Assembly (NCBI RefSeq): GCF_029867415.1
Contig: NC_081180.1
Span: 238,522,823 to 238,586,822 of the forward strand
DNA length: 64,000 bases
Direction: 5' to 3'
DNA from: Vicia villosa
Lineage: Eukaryota; Streptophyta; Magnoliopsida; Fabales; Fabaceae
In this document: in pieces, positions 1-11,706 of the stretch
Layout of the letters: the number at the start of each line of letters is the position of its first letter
How positions within the stretch are numbered: position 1 is the stretch's first letter
Notes under the pieces: generated by a model
Databases searched by the model: none
Told to the model about the DNA's origin: nothing
What the model saw: the letters and a program-made list of their open reading frames with translations, nothing else
Translations under genes and position numbers: made by a program

Positions 1-884
1 TTGAAGTATATTTTGCTTTAGAGATTGATGATGGAATCATGTGAAGGAAATTGAGGTATGTGACTCATGTTTTGAAACTTGAAGCACTTCCCAGATGAAA
101 CCCTTACTACAGTTTCTGAGGATCTCAAAACCCAAATTTGGTTGTACTGATGAACTGGAGGCTTGATGCCTTGAGGCTGGAGGTTATGTTGAGATGGATG
201 AATATATTGACTTATATGATTGTGTTGGGGATCATTTTGATCATTGATCCTTTGCTTGAATCTCATAGATTGGAAACCCTAGTAGAATACCTAGTGAACA
301 AGTGACTGCTCTTGGTATCTGTATTGATCTGACTAGGAGATGTGTAATTCCAGGTGAAGTGACATCTTAGGGGGGGAGTCAGAATTAGGGTATGACAGAT
401 ATTAGAGAAGTTCATGTTCCTTCCGTGTCCGAATCGCTCTCAACCTCAAAGGTACTCACTCACTCTCATTCAAACATTTTTATTTATTTCTACCACATTA
501 TGTAGAGACCATACAACAACATTTTGAGAGCAAGACAATTTTACAGTTTAAACATCAAAAAAGCAAGAAAGGCACTTGAAAATTTACTTATTTTTTATCT
601 AACTTTACAAAATGTGCCTGTCATGTCTTCTAATTGATAAATAACTATTGTCAAAATTGAATGTAGGTACCGATGTGTTTCACTCAAAGAATCCAGTATC
701 ATCTCTGCAGGGAGTTTCACCAACAATGGCAGTGCAAAATAGATGCTTGCTTCAGCTAACATGATTTAATAACTCATGATCTATTTTCTTACTAGCATGC
801 CCATTGTGTAAAATATTCCAGTCAAGTTACATGAGTTATGTATAAAAGATTGCAGTCATATCTAATTGTTTGTTCTATATTCCC
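1..884. other. Unclassified sequence left of the CACTA element
   Basis: I recognise no gene here. A minus-strand frame of 82 codons (18-266) is rich in Gln, His and Asn and matches no family I know. A run of seven G at about 371-377 resembles a polypurine tract, so the first 400 bases could be the edge of a retroelement, but no LTR boundary can be fixed. The stretch 400-884 is AT-rich and shows nothing else. Confidence 0.4.
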
Positions 885-915
885 TACTAGAATTTTCCCT
901 TTCAATGACCGAAAT
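885..915 (+). repeat. Left terminal inverted repeat of the CACTA element
   Basis: It pairs with 27019-27051 in inverted orientation. Both share TAGAATTTTC, then CTTTCA and GACCGAAA after one or two mismatches. The first base is T where CACTA elements have C. Confidence 0.7.
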
Positions 916-1311
916 AGTGACTGAAAAATCTTTAAAATCGGTCGCAATATCGTTTAAAGACCGATAAAGCAACCTTTAATTTCCGGTTGGAAAAGCACTA
1001 GTCGATAAGCTTTTGCGACAATATTAGCGACTGTTATTGTGACCGAAATATAGACCGAATTAGTGATCGTTTTTAGTGACTTATATTGTGACTGATACTT
1101 TACTCTTTGACCAATTTAACATATTTGTATGTTATTCTGATCTGGCAATAGCAACCGAATTAGTCACTTAATAATCAAATTAATATTAAGAAAGTCACTA
1201 AATCGGTCTCTAAATTTTTTAATTTAATTTTTAAAATTAAATTAATATTCATAAAGTCACTAAATCGGTCTCTAACTTTTTTAATTTAATTTTTAAAATT
1301 AAATTAATTTT
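910..1311. repeat. CACTA subterminal repeat region (left)
   Basis: The motifs GACCGA, TCGGTC and GTCACTA recur on both strands. A direct duplication of about 60 bp lies at roughly 1190-1250 and 1252-1311; each copy reads AGTCACTAAATCGGTCTCTA followed by an AT-rich tail. CACTA transposases bind such subterminal motifs. Similar motifs occur near the right end (26815-27020). Confidence 0.65.
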
Positions 1312-1619
1312 AGAAAAGAGGGCCTTTAAACCCATTTAAAATTATCTTTTATATGTTAAAAATATTTTTTAACATCCTTTAAAGTATTTTGTGTCCATAA
1401 AAATTAAATATATTAAATATTTTATTGTATTTAACAAAATAACTACTAAAAAAATATGTAAAAACAATCGTACTAAATACTGATTGGAATAATTTAACAA
1501 AAGAACAAGAAATAAAGTATTTTATATTTTAAAAAATAAAACAATAAACTTGTTTTAATAATTATCATAACAAAACAACATATCATTTTCATAGTCACTT
1601 GTCATTCTAAGTCCATCTC
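1312..1619. other. AT-rich CACTA 3' non-coding region
   Basis: This AT-rich stretch lies between the subterminal repeats and the Transposase_24-like relic. I see no coding signal, only the probable 3' untranslated part of the element. Confidence 0.5.
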
Positions 1620-2290
1620 TTGGTCAGCAACCTAAACATCAATGTCATCATTATCACCAATCTCACATTCAGTGTCATTATCATTATCACCAATCTCATC
1701 GTTATGAACTTGATCTCTAGAATATGGCTTTGGTTGAAAATTCAAACTGTCCATCAACTATTTTAGCATTTGATTGTTATACTCAATAACTCTATTTGTG
1801 TTAGCCAAATCCTCGCGAAGTTGATCCCTTTCATTTCTCATTTCTTCAAATTCATGTCGTTGAACTCAATCGGTTGACGACGAACATGTGCCACAATAAG
1901 TTGGCTTCCCTGCTATTACAGTAGATTCCATTCCAAGACTATATACTCTTCCTTTTCTTATTCCCACAACATCAGACCACACATCTAATTGAGCCGGCGG
2001 GGGAGTTCCTTGTTGAGATGATTCTTGGATCAATTCTTCCCACCTATATGTAAACTTTTTTCTGTTAACATAAACATAAGGCTAATTAATATTTTAAGAT
2101 AATAAAATAGAATGAAACTTAAATAAAAAATAATAAAGAATATACAATTTAAAGATGAGAAATCATTACATGCACATATTCTGATCTTTTTTCAACCCAA
2201 GTATTATTGTTGCGGTGTTGGTGCGTGTGAAGAAACAATTTTGAAGGATTAGGAGGAGTACCATTATGTTCACTCTATAAAATAAAAAGA
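1620..2290 (-). pseudogene. CACTA second gene relic, Transposase_24-like (TnpA-type)
   Basis: The minus strand read from about 2280 downward encodes LFLHTHQHRNNNTWVEKRSEYV, then after an intron-like AT-rich gap WEELIQESSQQGTPPPAQLD, then a segment with VVGIRKGRVYSLGMES. This pattern (THTR...F V..RS, then W....G...GRVYGLG) is typical of the plant Transposase_24 domain, the DNA-binding second protein of CACTA elements. A coiled-coil-like tail follows (RHEFEEMRNERDQLREDLAN) and then an acidic end rich in Asp and Asn. In-frame stops interrupt it, for example just before RHEFEEM. It lies downstream of the TnpD relic on the same strand, as expected, with a copia element now separating the two. Exon limits are approximate. 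Confidence 0.65.
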
Positions 2291-2415
2291 ATTTAAAAAA
2301 ATCTTAGCACAATTTATAACAACATATATATCATCATAGTTCACAATTCATAACAGTATAAATATCATCATCACAATTCTCAATTCAAAATTTATATCAT
2401 CACAATTCGTAACAG

Positions 2416-2417
<2 letters not shown>

Positions 2418-2474
<57 letters not shown>
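2418..2474. repeat. (TA)n microsatellite flanking copia element A on the left
   Basis: About 28 dinucleotide units of AT. A second AT run at 12079-12120 abuts the other end of the copia element, so the element appears to have inserted within one AT tract. Confidence 0.9.
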
Positions 2475-2475
<1 letters not shown>

Positions 2476-2478
<3 letters not shown>

Positions 2479-2849
2479 TGGTGGTATTCTAGAGGTGGTA
2501 TGTGATAAATTATAGTGTTGCAGGATTCTGCAGAGAAAAACTAATTTTCGTCACTTTTTTCTTTATACTTCTACTAGTGGATGACCATTGAAAAACTTTG
2601 CTTTTATTGAATTCACCACACACTTCTTGCCGTCAACTTAGCATTACAAAGCCTTTGTATAGACTTGAAGGAAAATGATAGAGAATACAAATAGGCTGAT
2701 AATCAAGGTGATGACTCTTTGGTTCTCTCAATCTTAATGATACAACTCTACCATAAATCTAAATAAAGACAACCATTATAATGTGATGGTTACACTTCTT
2801 TCATAATGCTTACTAAAGATAGTGTGATTACAACACATTAATTTTAACA
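2476..2849 (-). repeat. 3' LTR of copia element A
   Basis: It matches 11707-12078 over its full length (about 92 percent by eye). In element orientation it begins TGTTAAAATTAATGTG and ends ACCACCAATA, where the partner LTR ends ACCACCAACA. The terminal CA is therefore mutated here. Confidence 0.9.
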
Positions 2850-2850
2850 C

Positions 2851-2862
2851 TCCCCCTTAATG
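2851..2862 (-). other. Polypurine tract of copia element A
   Basis: On the minus strand the sequence TTAAGGGGGAG directly precedes the 3' LTR, the expected place for the plus-strand primer. Confidence 0.75.
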
Positions 2863-4325
2863 TGTTGCTCTTTAACTCTCATTGCTTCTCTAAGTTGTTG
2901 AAATCTTCCTCTTGGTAGTGTTTTAGTAAAAATGTTTGCAAGTTGCTCTTGTGAATTGCAGAACACTAACTGCACATCACCATCTTCGATCACACTTCAA
3001 ATGAAGTGGTGCTTTATATTAATATGTCTTGTTCGACTGTGGAAAACAGGATTCTTTGCCATGGCTATTGCTGATTTATTATCACAGTGAAGCAACATAC
3101 TTTCTTCCTTCTTTTCTTTGATATCTTCAAGTATTCTTCTCAACCACAATGATTATTGTGTAGCCAAACCAGCTGCCAAATATCATGTTCAGCTGAAGAT
3201 TACGCTACAGTGTCTTGTTTCTTCGAACACAAAGAAATTAATCTTGAACCCAGCTTGAACCCATAACCAGAAGTGCTTTTCATGTCATCAACACTTCCAG
3301 CCCAATCATTGTCACAATAGCCTTTAAATTCGAGTTTAAAAATATTTTCAAACCTGATTCCATACTCCATGGTTCCCATGACATACCTTAGAACTCTTTT
3401 TGCTGCTCCAAGATGTAAATAACTTGGTTTACTCATGAACCTTGAGAGTAAATGAGGAGCAAACATTAAATCGGGCCTTGAAGTTGTAAGATAAAACAAG
3501 CTTCCAACCAAACTTCTATACATGCTTGCATCTACTAATCTTCCACCATCTCCCTTCTTTAATTTTTCATTCACCACTAAAGGAATATCAACAGGTTTGC
3601 AGCCATTCATGCCAAACTTTTTCAAAATATTTTCAGCATATCTCCTTTGACAAATAAAAACTCCATATTCATCTTGGTAAACCTCAATACCAATAAAGTG
3701 ATGCAGCAAGCCAAGATCACTCATCTCATATTTTTTCATCATTTATATTTTAAAATTTTCAACCATTTTCTTGTTATTACCCGTATACACTAAATCATCA
3801 ACATAAAGGGCAACAAGAAGGATATCATCTTTACCTTTATGCTTCACATATAAGGTATGCTCACTTTGACTTCTTTGAAATCCTTGTTGAATGAAGTAAA
3901 TGTCAATTTCACTATACCATGCTCTAGGGGCTTGTTTCAACCCATAGAGAGCTTTCTTCAACTTGTAAACTTTTCCTTCTTGGCCTTTAGTCACAAAGCC
4001 TTGAGATTGCTGCACATATACCTCTTCTTTTAATTCTCCATTCAAGAAAGCGGACTTCACATCAAGTTGGTACAGGTTCCACCCTTTTTGAGCTGCTAAT
4101 GCAATAACTATTTGTATAGTATCCAATCTTGCAACTGGGGCAAAAGTTTCACTATAGTCAATTCCGAGTTGTTGTGCATAGCCTTTTACTACCAATCTAG
4201 CCTTGGCTCTTTGAATTGACCCATCTGGATTATGCTTCAATTTGCACACCCACTTTACTCTAATAGCTTCTTTGTCATTTGGCTTTTCAACTAACTTCCA
4301 TGTTTTGTTTTTCTCAATAGCATTT
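2863..4325 (-). pseudogene. Copia A reverse transcriptase and RNase H domains
   Basis: Two adjacent frames (4249-3743 and 3742-3200) cover the copia RT and the start of RNase H. Recognisable RT blocks are [27 protein letters not shown] and the catalytic [12 protein letters not shown]. The connection and RNase H part contains YRSLVGSLFYLTTSRPDLMF and KGYCDNDWAGSVDDMKSTSG. A single in-frame stop after ENFKI separates the two frames, and a second stop near 3200 precedes the distal RNase H relic. The upstream end continues past 4249 to 4325, where the solo LTR cuts the gene; coding resumes at 7931. The enzyme copies element RNA into DNA in cytoplasmic particles. The copy is dead because of the stops and the insertion. 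Confidence 0.88.
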
Positions 4326-7300
4326 TGTCATACCCCAAAATTTGCCCATCATATTTCAAAATATTTTGGCTCAAGCACTAAGAAATAAGCCTGACTATCT
4401 CTCTCCTAAGCAATCCGCCCACAATTAGGGTTTAGCTTCTCTCAAAGATAAAATCAAGTTCTAAGACCTCAAATGGATCCTATGGCCTCTCATATGCTTC
4501 AAAGGATCCTCATGCCAAGTTTCAAGCTCTGATTCACAAGATTGCTCAGTCAATAGTTCAAATGGTCAACAATCGACCAATTTGACCTAAAAGTCAACTA
4601 TGGTCAAATCACAGTCAAAACTCCTGATTTTTGGTCAACATCAATATTTCGAAGTCACATTCATCATTTGATTAAGTATTGATCATGATTCATCAAGAAA
4701 AGCTCAGAAATCATCAAAACCCTAAGTTTCTAAATTAGGGTTTTTAAGGAGAAAGTCAACCCAACTTTGACTGATCATATCCCTTTCATGCTTTATCCGA
4801 AATTCCCCAACCAAAGCTCATTCTCAAGGAAATTCCATTCTCTACAACTTTAATGTTGGGCCCAAGGTCAATAAATGCTTCCGCCTAAGAGATATAAGTC
4901 AAAACATTACAGGTCCTTCTAGAAGCTCGCAAAATGCTGTTTTTTGTCAGGAGCCATATCATAAGAGATAAAATCTCCAAATTTAGAATATGTTCCAAAG
5001 TGACTTATAGAGGACATCTTGGGATTTCCAAAAAGTCCTAGATCATATCCATATGATAAAAATTGAAGGAGTTATGACTTGCACAAGTTGGGTGATTTTG
5101 TGAAAAATGCATGAAAGCCAAAGTGGTGAATTTTAAGTTTTTTGACTAATAGGCCAAAGTTTCTTGATTTTAAACATTCCCATGGTATATTAAGAATCCC
5201 ACCAAGCCATTCTTTTATTATTATCCTCATTATTTATTTTATTTTGAATTATATTCATTATAATTCAAAGTTTAATAAAAGAAATCATGATAATTATGAA
5301 AGATATGATATTGGTTAATTTCTCAATCAAATATTGGGCAAATATTGACTTATAAACCATGTGAGATTGATTGGGAAAGATTGCAACAAATTGAGAAATA
5401 TTGAATCAAGTTTACATATTTTTTTCAATCAAATATTTTATTGAATCATGGGCTTGTTTTGGTTCTTTGCTTGACCTAATTCCCTTGTATTATATATATG
5501 TAATACATTATGATCAAGAGAGGACGAAAATTAGGAAAAGAGACAAGGGTTTCAAAGTTTCAAATTTGGCAAGGATAGTTGAAATTTCATTTTCCTATTT
5601 GCAGCTCACAAGTCATTCCACTCTTCTTTTAAGGTACAAAAGGGTAGGTACATGCCAAAACACATGATCAAGATGGCTTAAAACGCATACCATGCGTTCT
5701 TCATGTTCATACATATTTGTTTTTCGTTTTCCATATTTTATCGTGTATTAACTTAAACTAATGATATCTTTGAGTTCCTAACATGTTTTAGAGTAGATTT
5801 GATGCGTAGCATGGAAGCTTGGAGCCATAAACCAACGTCTGCCATTGTTAGGGCAAGAATAACCAGGTGTGTCGTTTCCATAGTTCTAGGTGGTTTTCGG
5901 CCAAACCAATTGCGCCATTAAACTCGCAGCCTCGAAATTAGGTGACCTGGGTTCCTTTTTTCCCTTTGTTTGCGTCGTATTTTACAGGTCTTAATTTGCA
6001 GAAATAGCCACATAAAAGCGTTGCCAAAAACACAGCAAAACCGTGGCCTTTCTTGATCAACGAGAGGTGGAGGATAATGAACAGTAGCCAAAGACTTGTG
6101 GACCACACGCGCTGCACGTTCATTGGTCGGTTAAATTTTCCAATTTCCCTCCCTTTACCTGATTGGCTGGTCAACAAAATTTAAATCCTCTCTCCAATCA
6201 GGAGAGGACGCGCGTGCGGTCAGCATAATTGGCTAAGTGTGAATGATGATAAGTCTCATGACCTGGGTTCGATCCCAGGTGTACGTGAGATTTTTCTTTG
6301 CGTTGGTTTGTTTTCAGATCTAGTGTTGCGCCTCCCTTCATGCCCATGATGTACCATCGCTCCTCACCATCAGATCTCTCCAGCAAGTTAAGTTTTAAAT
6401 TTTTATTTATTTATTTCTTTTTGTTCTCTTTGCTTTATTGTTTTAAATTGTTTTTTTAAACTAAAACTTCTTTAAACTAACTTTTCTTTTTTTTCTCTTC
6501 ATGAGGATAATAAACCCTTTTTTATTTTTTTTATTTTTTAATAAAATTGTTTTTTAGAATAAATAGGTTAATATTTTTAATGAGTTTTTTTAATTAGGAA
6601 AATATAGTTATTTAATTTAGGTTTTTAGATTAATAACTTAATTTAGTTTTTTAGGCTAATAATCTAATTTATACTTAGTACTAACCCTAGTCTAGGTTTT
6701 TTGAACCAGTTTCTTTCTATTAACTGTGGGTAACTTTGCCCGTTTGGTCTTGCCTCTCGCCTTGCCCTATTGATTTATTTCTATTAACTGTGGTTAACTT
6801 GTCCCGTTTGGGATATTCATATGCTGCAAGGTTTACCATTTTAATTTTTGATATGTTTCTTTTATTGTAACTGCCCCAAAGCCTTGTAATAGCTTAGGGT
6901 TTCTATTATTTTGCCTCTATTCATCTGCAAGTGTTTATTGTAATAGATTTAGGATTTTATTTTTGCCCCTATTTTTCTGCCAACAGGTGTTTATTGTAAT
7001 AGCGTAGGACTATTAAACTGTTTTACTTTTCTGATGTGGTTAGTAATCCTAGGGAGTGCAAGCCTACAAATTAACTTAGAATCACTAATTTTTACAAGAT
7101 AAAATTATCTGAATATTAATCACTTGATTGTGCACCCACACACCTTTAGGGTAACCTCTCTTGTTGCCTGTTGCCTTGTTGCCTGCTTCCTTTAATTACG
7201 ATCAAATAGTCAAGTCCCTCGATTCCGAGGATACCTAAAGCAAATGTTACTCTCAGTTCATCATCATAAGATCATAGTCCCTTCGAAGTTGCCTTAACAG

Positions 7301-7930
7301 TAAATGATCTTGTCCCTCGATGTTGCCTCGGTAATGATGATTATCCCAATTTCTAAGGTATCCTCGCCTGTTGCCTAAAAAAGATCAAATGACTATTCTA
7401 TCCTTCCCTAAAGACTACTGCCTCTACATGGTAGGGACAGTTTTATGGCGAATGATATCTCGATGACCCTTCAAAATCCAATGAAAGGACTTCCTACCCT
7501 CTTATGCTATGGATAGCCCATTCACCCTGAAAAGCTAAAAGAACAAACTCTTCAAACTTAGGGTAGGTACTCTTAATTGGTTGCTCTGATTTAAACTCAA
7601 AACTTTTTCACACTCTCTTTTCAAAATACTTTCAAACAAGGCTACGCTTATTTACAAGCTAAAGTCCTTAAACAAAATATTTTCTATTCACACACTACAC
7701 TTCAAACATTTTGAAAACAAAGTGAGCTAAGCAATTAAGAGCCCATGGATAACCATGGATACAAAGGTTGCTTACACCTTCCCTTTGTATAACTTACCCC
7801 CCGAACTCAAAATCTTTTTAAAAGGTCTTTTCCTGTTCTTTTAGCCTTTCTAAATTGGATAAAATAAAAGTCGGTGGCGACTGTTGCTATCTGCAACATT
7901 TCTAAAAGTCAGTTCTCCCACCGTGTTACA
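4326..7930 (+). mobile_element. Solo LTR of an Ogre-type Ty3/gypsy element inside copia A
   Basis: It begins TGTCATACCCCAAAATTTGC and ends CCACCGTGTTACA. It is bounded by a perfect 5-bp duplication CATTT (4321-4325 and 7931-7935), and the copia reading frame is continuous across the duplication. No PBS, polypurine tract or internal coding sequence is present, so it is a solo LTR left by LTR-LTR recombination. The terminal segment GTCGGTGGCGACT near its 3' end also occurs near the end of the second solo LTR (39405-43377), which shares the same start, so both belong to one family. The strand is given by this terminal similarity. Length is 3605 bp, in the long-LTR range of Ogre-like elements. 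Confidence 0.88.
6222..6292 (+). other. tRNA-like (pol III promoter-like) segment within the solo LTR
   Basis: A box A-like TGGCTAAGTGT (6230-6240) is followed 26 bases later by a box B-like GGTTCGATCC (6266-6275). The latter sits in a perfect T-arm-like hairpin (CCTGG, loop, CCAGG, 6262-6279). An imperfect anticodon-arm-like pairing lies between, but no acceptor stem can be formed, so this is not a functional tRNA gene. It may be a tRNA relic, a SINE head or a feature of the LTR family. Confidence 0.5.
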
Positions 7931-9420
7931 CATTTACTTCTTCTTGCATCGCCTTCCTCCAAACATCTTCTTTGATTGCTTCATCAAAATTTTCTGGTTC
8001 CACAACACAGTAATTGCATCTTGCATAAATATCACTCAAATCCTTTAGTTTTATTGGAGTTGAGCTAGGAGTTTATGAACCTGAAATTGGTGAACTTGGA
8101 GAGGATGAGGAACTTGGTGTACATGGAGCTGGTTGCTCATTCTCAGCTGCTGAATTTTGTTGTTGTAATATGATTGCAGGGACTGTTCTCTCCTTCACTT
8201 TGTCTTCTTCCCGATTCCAAGAAGCGCTCTCATGAAATACAACATCCCGGCTAATGATCACCTTGTTTGTCTTCAAGTTATAAAGTCTATAGCCCTTTGA
8301 CATGGAACTATAGCCAATAAAATCACATATTTCACTTGTTTCTTCCAAATTTGTCCTCTTTTTTTTAGGAATTTGAGCATAGCAAACACATACAAAAATT
8401 TTAAGATGGCTCACCGACGGTGTTCTTCCACTCCAGGCATCAAATGGAGTCTTTTTCCACACGGCATTTTTTGGACACCTGTTCATCAAATACACATCAG
8501 TGTTAATGGCCTCGGGCCAAAAGGTTTTGGGAAAACCTTTCTCAAGTAGCATAGATTTCGCCATCTCCATCACAGTTTGGTTCTTTCTTTCAGATACACC
8601 ATTTTGCTGAGGTGTATAGCCAATAGTGAGTTGTCTTTCAACACCTTCATCTTCACAAAATTAGTGAAATTCATTTGAGGTGTACTCCTTCCCTCGATCA
8701 CTTCTCAGCATCTTTATAAATCTGCCACTTTATTTTTCAACAAATGCTTTAAATTTCTTAAAGATTACAAACACTTTAGATTTTTGTCTCATGAAATATA
8801 CCCAAGTCGTGCGGGTAAAGTCGTCAATAAACAAGGTAAAGTATCTATTTTTTCTATGAGACAAAGTATTCATAGGGCCACACACATATGTGTGTGCAAG
8901 TTCTAACACTTGTTTGGCTCTCCATGCACCCTCCTTTGGAAATGGTTGGTGGTGGTGTTTGCCAAGGACACAACCTTCACACACACCAGATTTTTCTTCG
9001 ATTCTTGGCAGCTCATACACTATCTTCTTTTGATAGAGTAACTTGAGACTTTTGTAATTCAAATGCCCAAGTCTCCTGTGCCATAAACACGGTTCATTCT
9101 CTTCTCTAGCCATCATGCTTACATTTTTCTCATAGTTGAAAGATAGTGGAAAGCTCATGTTGCTAGTCATCTTCACAACAACAACACTTCTTCTTTCTGA
9201 GTAAAAAATTTTGCACTCTCTATTCTCAAAGTTTAGAGAATACCCGTGCTCTAGAAGTTGTCCAATGCTAAGCAAATTTTCGTCTAATTCTGGCACATAA
9301 AGCGTGTCATGTATAACTTTTCTTACTAGCTTCGTGGTGACTCCAATGCTTCCTTTCCCTTTCACTTCGACATGTTCTCCATTGCCAAATTTAACTTTTG
9401 AGCCGAAAGAAGAATCAATG
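7931..9420 (-). pseudogene. Copia A protease-to-integrase region
   Basis: Frame 9365-8730 carries the zinc-binding GAG-pre-integrase block (CLWHRRLGHLNYKSL and CEGCVLGKHHHQPF) and the start of the integrase core (HTYVCGPM, FIDDFTRTTWVYFM). The first catalytic Asp, normally in HTDV.GP, is Tyr here. Frame 8573-8073 holds the integrase end and post-integrase region (PEAINTDVYLMNRCP, YRLYNLKTNKVIISRDVVF) and an acidic Ser/Pro-rich linker. Stops and a frame change between 8573 and 8730 interrupt it. Coding resumes from the solo LTR boundary at 7931 as the linker into RT. Integrase would join element DNA to chromosomes in the nucleus; this copy cannot. Confidence 0.88.
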
Positions 9421-10348
9421 TTTATGAATGCTTCCTTTTGTCCGGCATATGGTTTCTACAGTCGCTGTCCCAATACCAAACATTTTTACCTTCTTCATGC
9501 AATGCTTTTTGACTAGCAAAAAACAAATTTCCTTCATCAGATTCTCCTTCCGCGTACGAAGCATGTTGCTGATTTGCAAGACGACAATCCTTTTGAAGGT
9601 GCCCGAATCTCTTGCAAATAGTGCATTGCGATTTGCCTTTGTTCCAATAGTCCTTCTCGTCATGAGTGTTGTTGTTACAAATTTTGCACCATTTGTTTGA
9701 TGCTTCATTCCATCTTCCGCCATTTGTGCTTCTTCTAGATATGCCACGTGAGTTTCGACCTCTGCCTTTGCCTCTTCCAAATCTGCCACCTCTAGAAGAC
9801 TCACCTCTAGTTTGTATTTGGGGATTATTTAGATTGAAAAGCACTCTCAATTGATTTTTCAGAATGTCGTAACATCGTTTGTTCATAGGATCTCTAAGAC
9901 CCCATCAACCCTTGAGCAGTCAAGGTTGATAGATCCTTGGTTTCTTCTATCACAACCACCATTGGGTCAAATCTTGCTTTCAAACTAATTAGAATTTTGT
10001 CAACAATTCTGCGATCTTCTATCGTATCACCATGCGACTTCATCTGATTCACCAACTCGGAGAGTCTGTTGAAGTATTCGTTCAGGATCTCGTTCTCCTT
10101 CATCCTTTCATTTTCATAATCTCTCTTAAGAGATTGAAACTTCAACGTTCGCACCTTTGAGTCTCCTTCGAACACTTGTTGTAGGATACTGTAGGCTTCT
10201 TTCGATGTTTTAGCTCTCATAATCCTTGGGAAGATGGATAGAGAGACTCCACACTCCACTTTGAATCATCCCGAGAACTCCATCATCTGTGACCTCCTTC
10301 TTCTTCAGCCTCTGTTGGTGCCGGTTCTTCATACCCATTTTTGACATA

Positions 10349-11524
10349 CTCTATTGTTGAAAGTATTTTGGGTAAATAATTTTTAATATATCGTATCCAC
10401 AGAGACTGAGTTAATATTGCTGCCGTTCTATAGTCGAATTATAATGAGTTGGTGAAAAGTATTTGTTGTGATTGTTTAATCTCAAATTGAAAATAACAGA
10501 ATTATAATTGAATGATAAAAAGCCTAAAGACGAATAACAATGGTGAATGAATATGTTGAGTTTTAGGGTTCATCAACCTATTCATATGCAATAATCAATT
10601 AATCCACAAGTGAACATTATTTAAGTTATTATCTTCATTCATCCTCAAAAGAGATATTATGTCTAATGATCACTCTAGAGACACCTCTATCGGTATGATA
10701 TTCGATCTCTCAGAATAACTATAAAGATAAAGGGAATTAACCGCGATGATTTATGAAAACTTCTTCAAAATCTCATCTCTGAGTATTAATCAACAAGTCA
10801 ATGTAAAAACCTAGGGAAAAAGTATAAACCCTATCTCTCGATTGATAGTTCAATGATGATATAAAATAAAAGCAAGGTTTTTCATTGATAATAAAGCTTA
10901 AACAATTGTTCACAGGAATTAATCAAGTAATTGCATCTTCATAGGTTAACTACTACCTTAAACTTAACACAAGGGGATTTAGCTCTCCATAGACATGAAG
11001 AACACACAAGACTTCATAGAGGGATTCATCTTCGTCAAGGGAATGTCTTCAATTGATGTTGAATTCTCCGTCGGATGTTGTTTGCTGCTCTTCATTAGGA
11101 TTGCTCTCTGAATTTCGCTCACCAAAGATCTTCACCTTATGAGAATTAGGGCTTCTATTTATAATAATTCATCCTTGTAACGCAGCCACCGCGCCTCGGC
11201 ACGTATTGGCACGGCGCGAACCCAAGTCAGAGGGTTAAGGCGCGTCTCGCCCCTTATTGGCGCGGCTCGTACTTTGTTTCACCTTCCTTCTGTGTGATTC
11301 CTCCTCTCTAGAAGCTCTACGCCTGCGTGTTTCTTCGTCTTTACTTCTCAACTTCAATATCTGCACAAATAACACCCAAAGTGACACAAGTTGTTCTATA
11401 ATTAGTATCAAACCTCTGAAGTTCAATTCTACCCATGAAATCCTCAAAACTCACAAGATCTGCTCAACTTTTAGCTCAAAAGGTAGTTAATTTGACTCAT
11501 GAAAACACTACTAATTCACTCCTA
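10349..11524. mobile_element. Unclassified non-coding insertion inside copia A gag
   Basis: Gag coding stops at 11525 and resumes at about 10347 on the minus strand, with ACAT at both edges (10344-10347 and 11525-11528), so roughly 1.18 kb was inserted. I see no coding frame, LTR or terminal inverted repeat. It has a GC-rich island (about 11180-11275) with repeated GGCGCG-like words in otherwise AT-rich sequence. It could be a non-autonomous element or a Helitron-like piece; I cannot classify it. Confidence 0.55.
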
Positions 11525-11690
11525 ACATCTATAACATCCAAAGATGTGAATAGAGTCTCCATTTTTACAGCCCAAAAATCATAGTTCTCTCCTTCAAATA
11601 GAGGAACTTTGACATTGCTGTAAATTGCAGAAGGGTTGTTTGTAGAAGCCATAACTTTTGTTGTTTTTGCTGCATCTGCAAGGATGTGCA

Positions 11691-11702
11691 GCTCTGATAC
11701 CA
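11691..11702 (-). other. Primer-binding site of copia A (tRNA-iMet type)
   Basis: On the minus strand the sequence TGGTATCAGAGC lies four bases after the 5' LTR. It is the standard plant copia PBS, complementary to the 3' end of initiator methionine tRNA. Confidence 0.92.
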
Positions 11703-11706
11703 CTTC

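Larger units (their letters stand above)
9421..11703 (-). pseudogene. Copia A gag and protease start, interrupted
   Basis: The N-terminal part (11703 to about 11525) includes KVPLFEGENYDFWAVKMETL, the usual copia gag start. Coding breaks off at the 1.2-kb insertion and resumes near 10347 with a segment containing IMRAKTSKEAYSILQQVFEG and EYFNRLSELVNQMKSHGD, the capsid-like UBN2 domain. The zinc knuckle CTICKRFGHLQKDC lies in frame 9886-9422, preceded by an Arg/Gly-rich stretch (GESSRGGRFGRGKGRGR). The protease active-site region reads WYWDSDCRNHM, with Asp replacing the Gly of the D-S/T-G motif. Frame changes occur near 10260 and 9890. Confidence 0.85.

Noticed and set aside
18..266. Small host gene or zinc-finger-like protein
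   Set aside because: Only a short low-complexity frame with no motif, start context or conserved partner in the window.
6222..6292. Functional tRNA gene
   Set aside because: The T-arm is perfect but no acceptor stem can be paired and the anticodon arm is imperfect.
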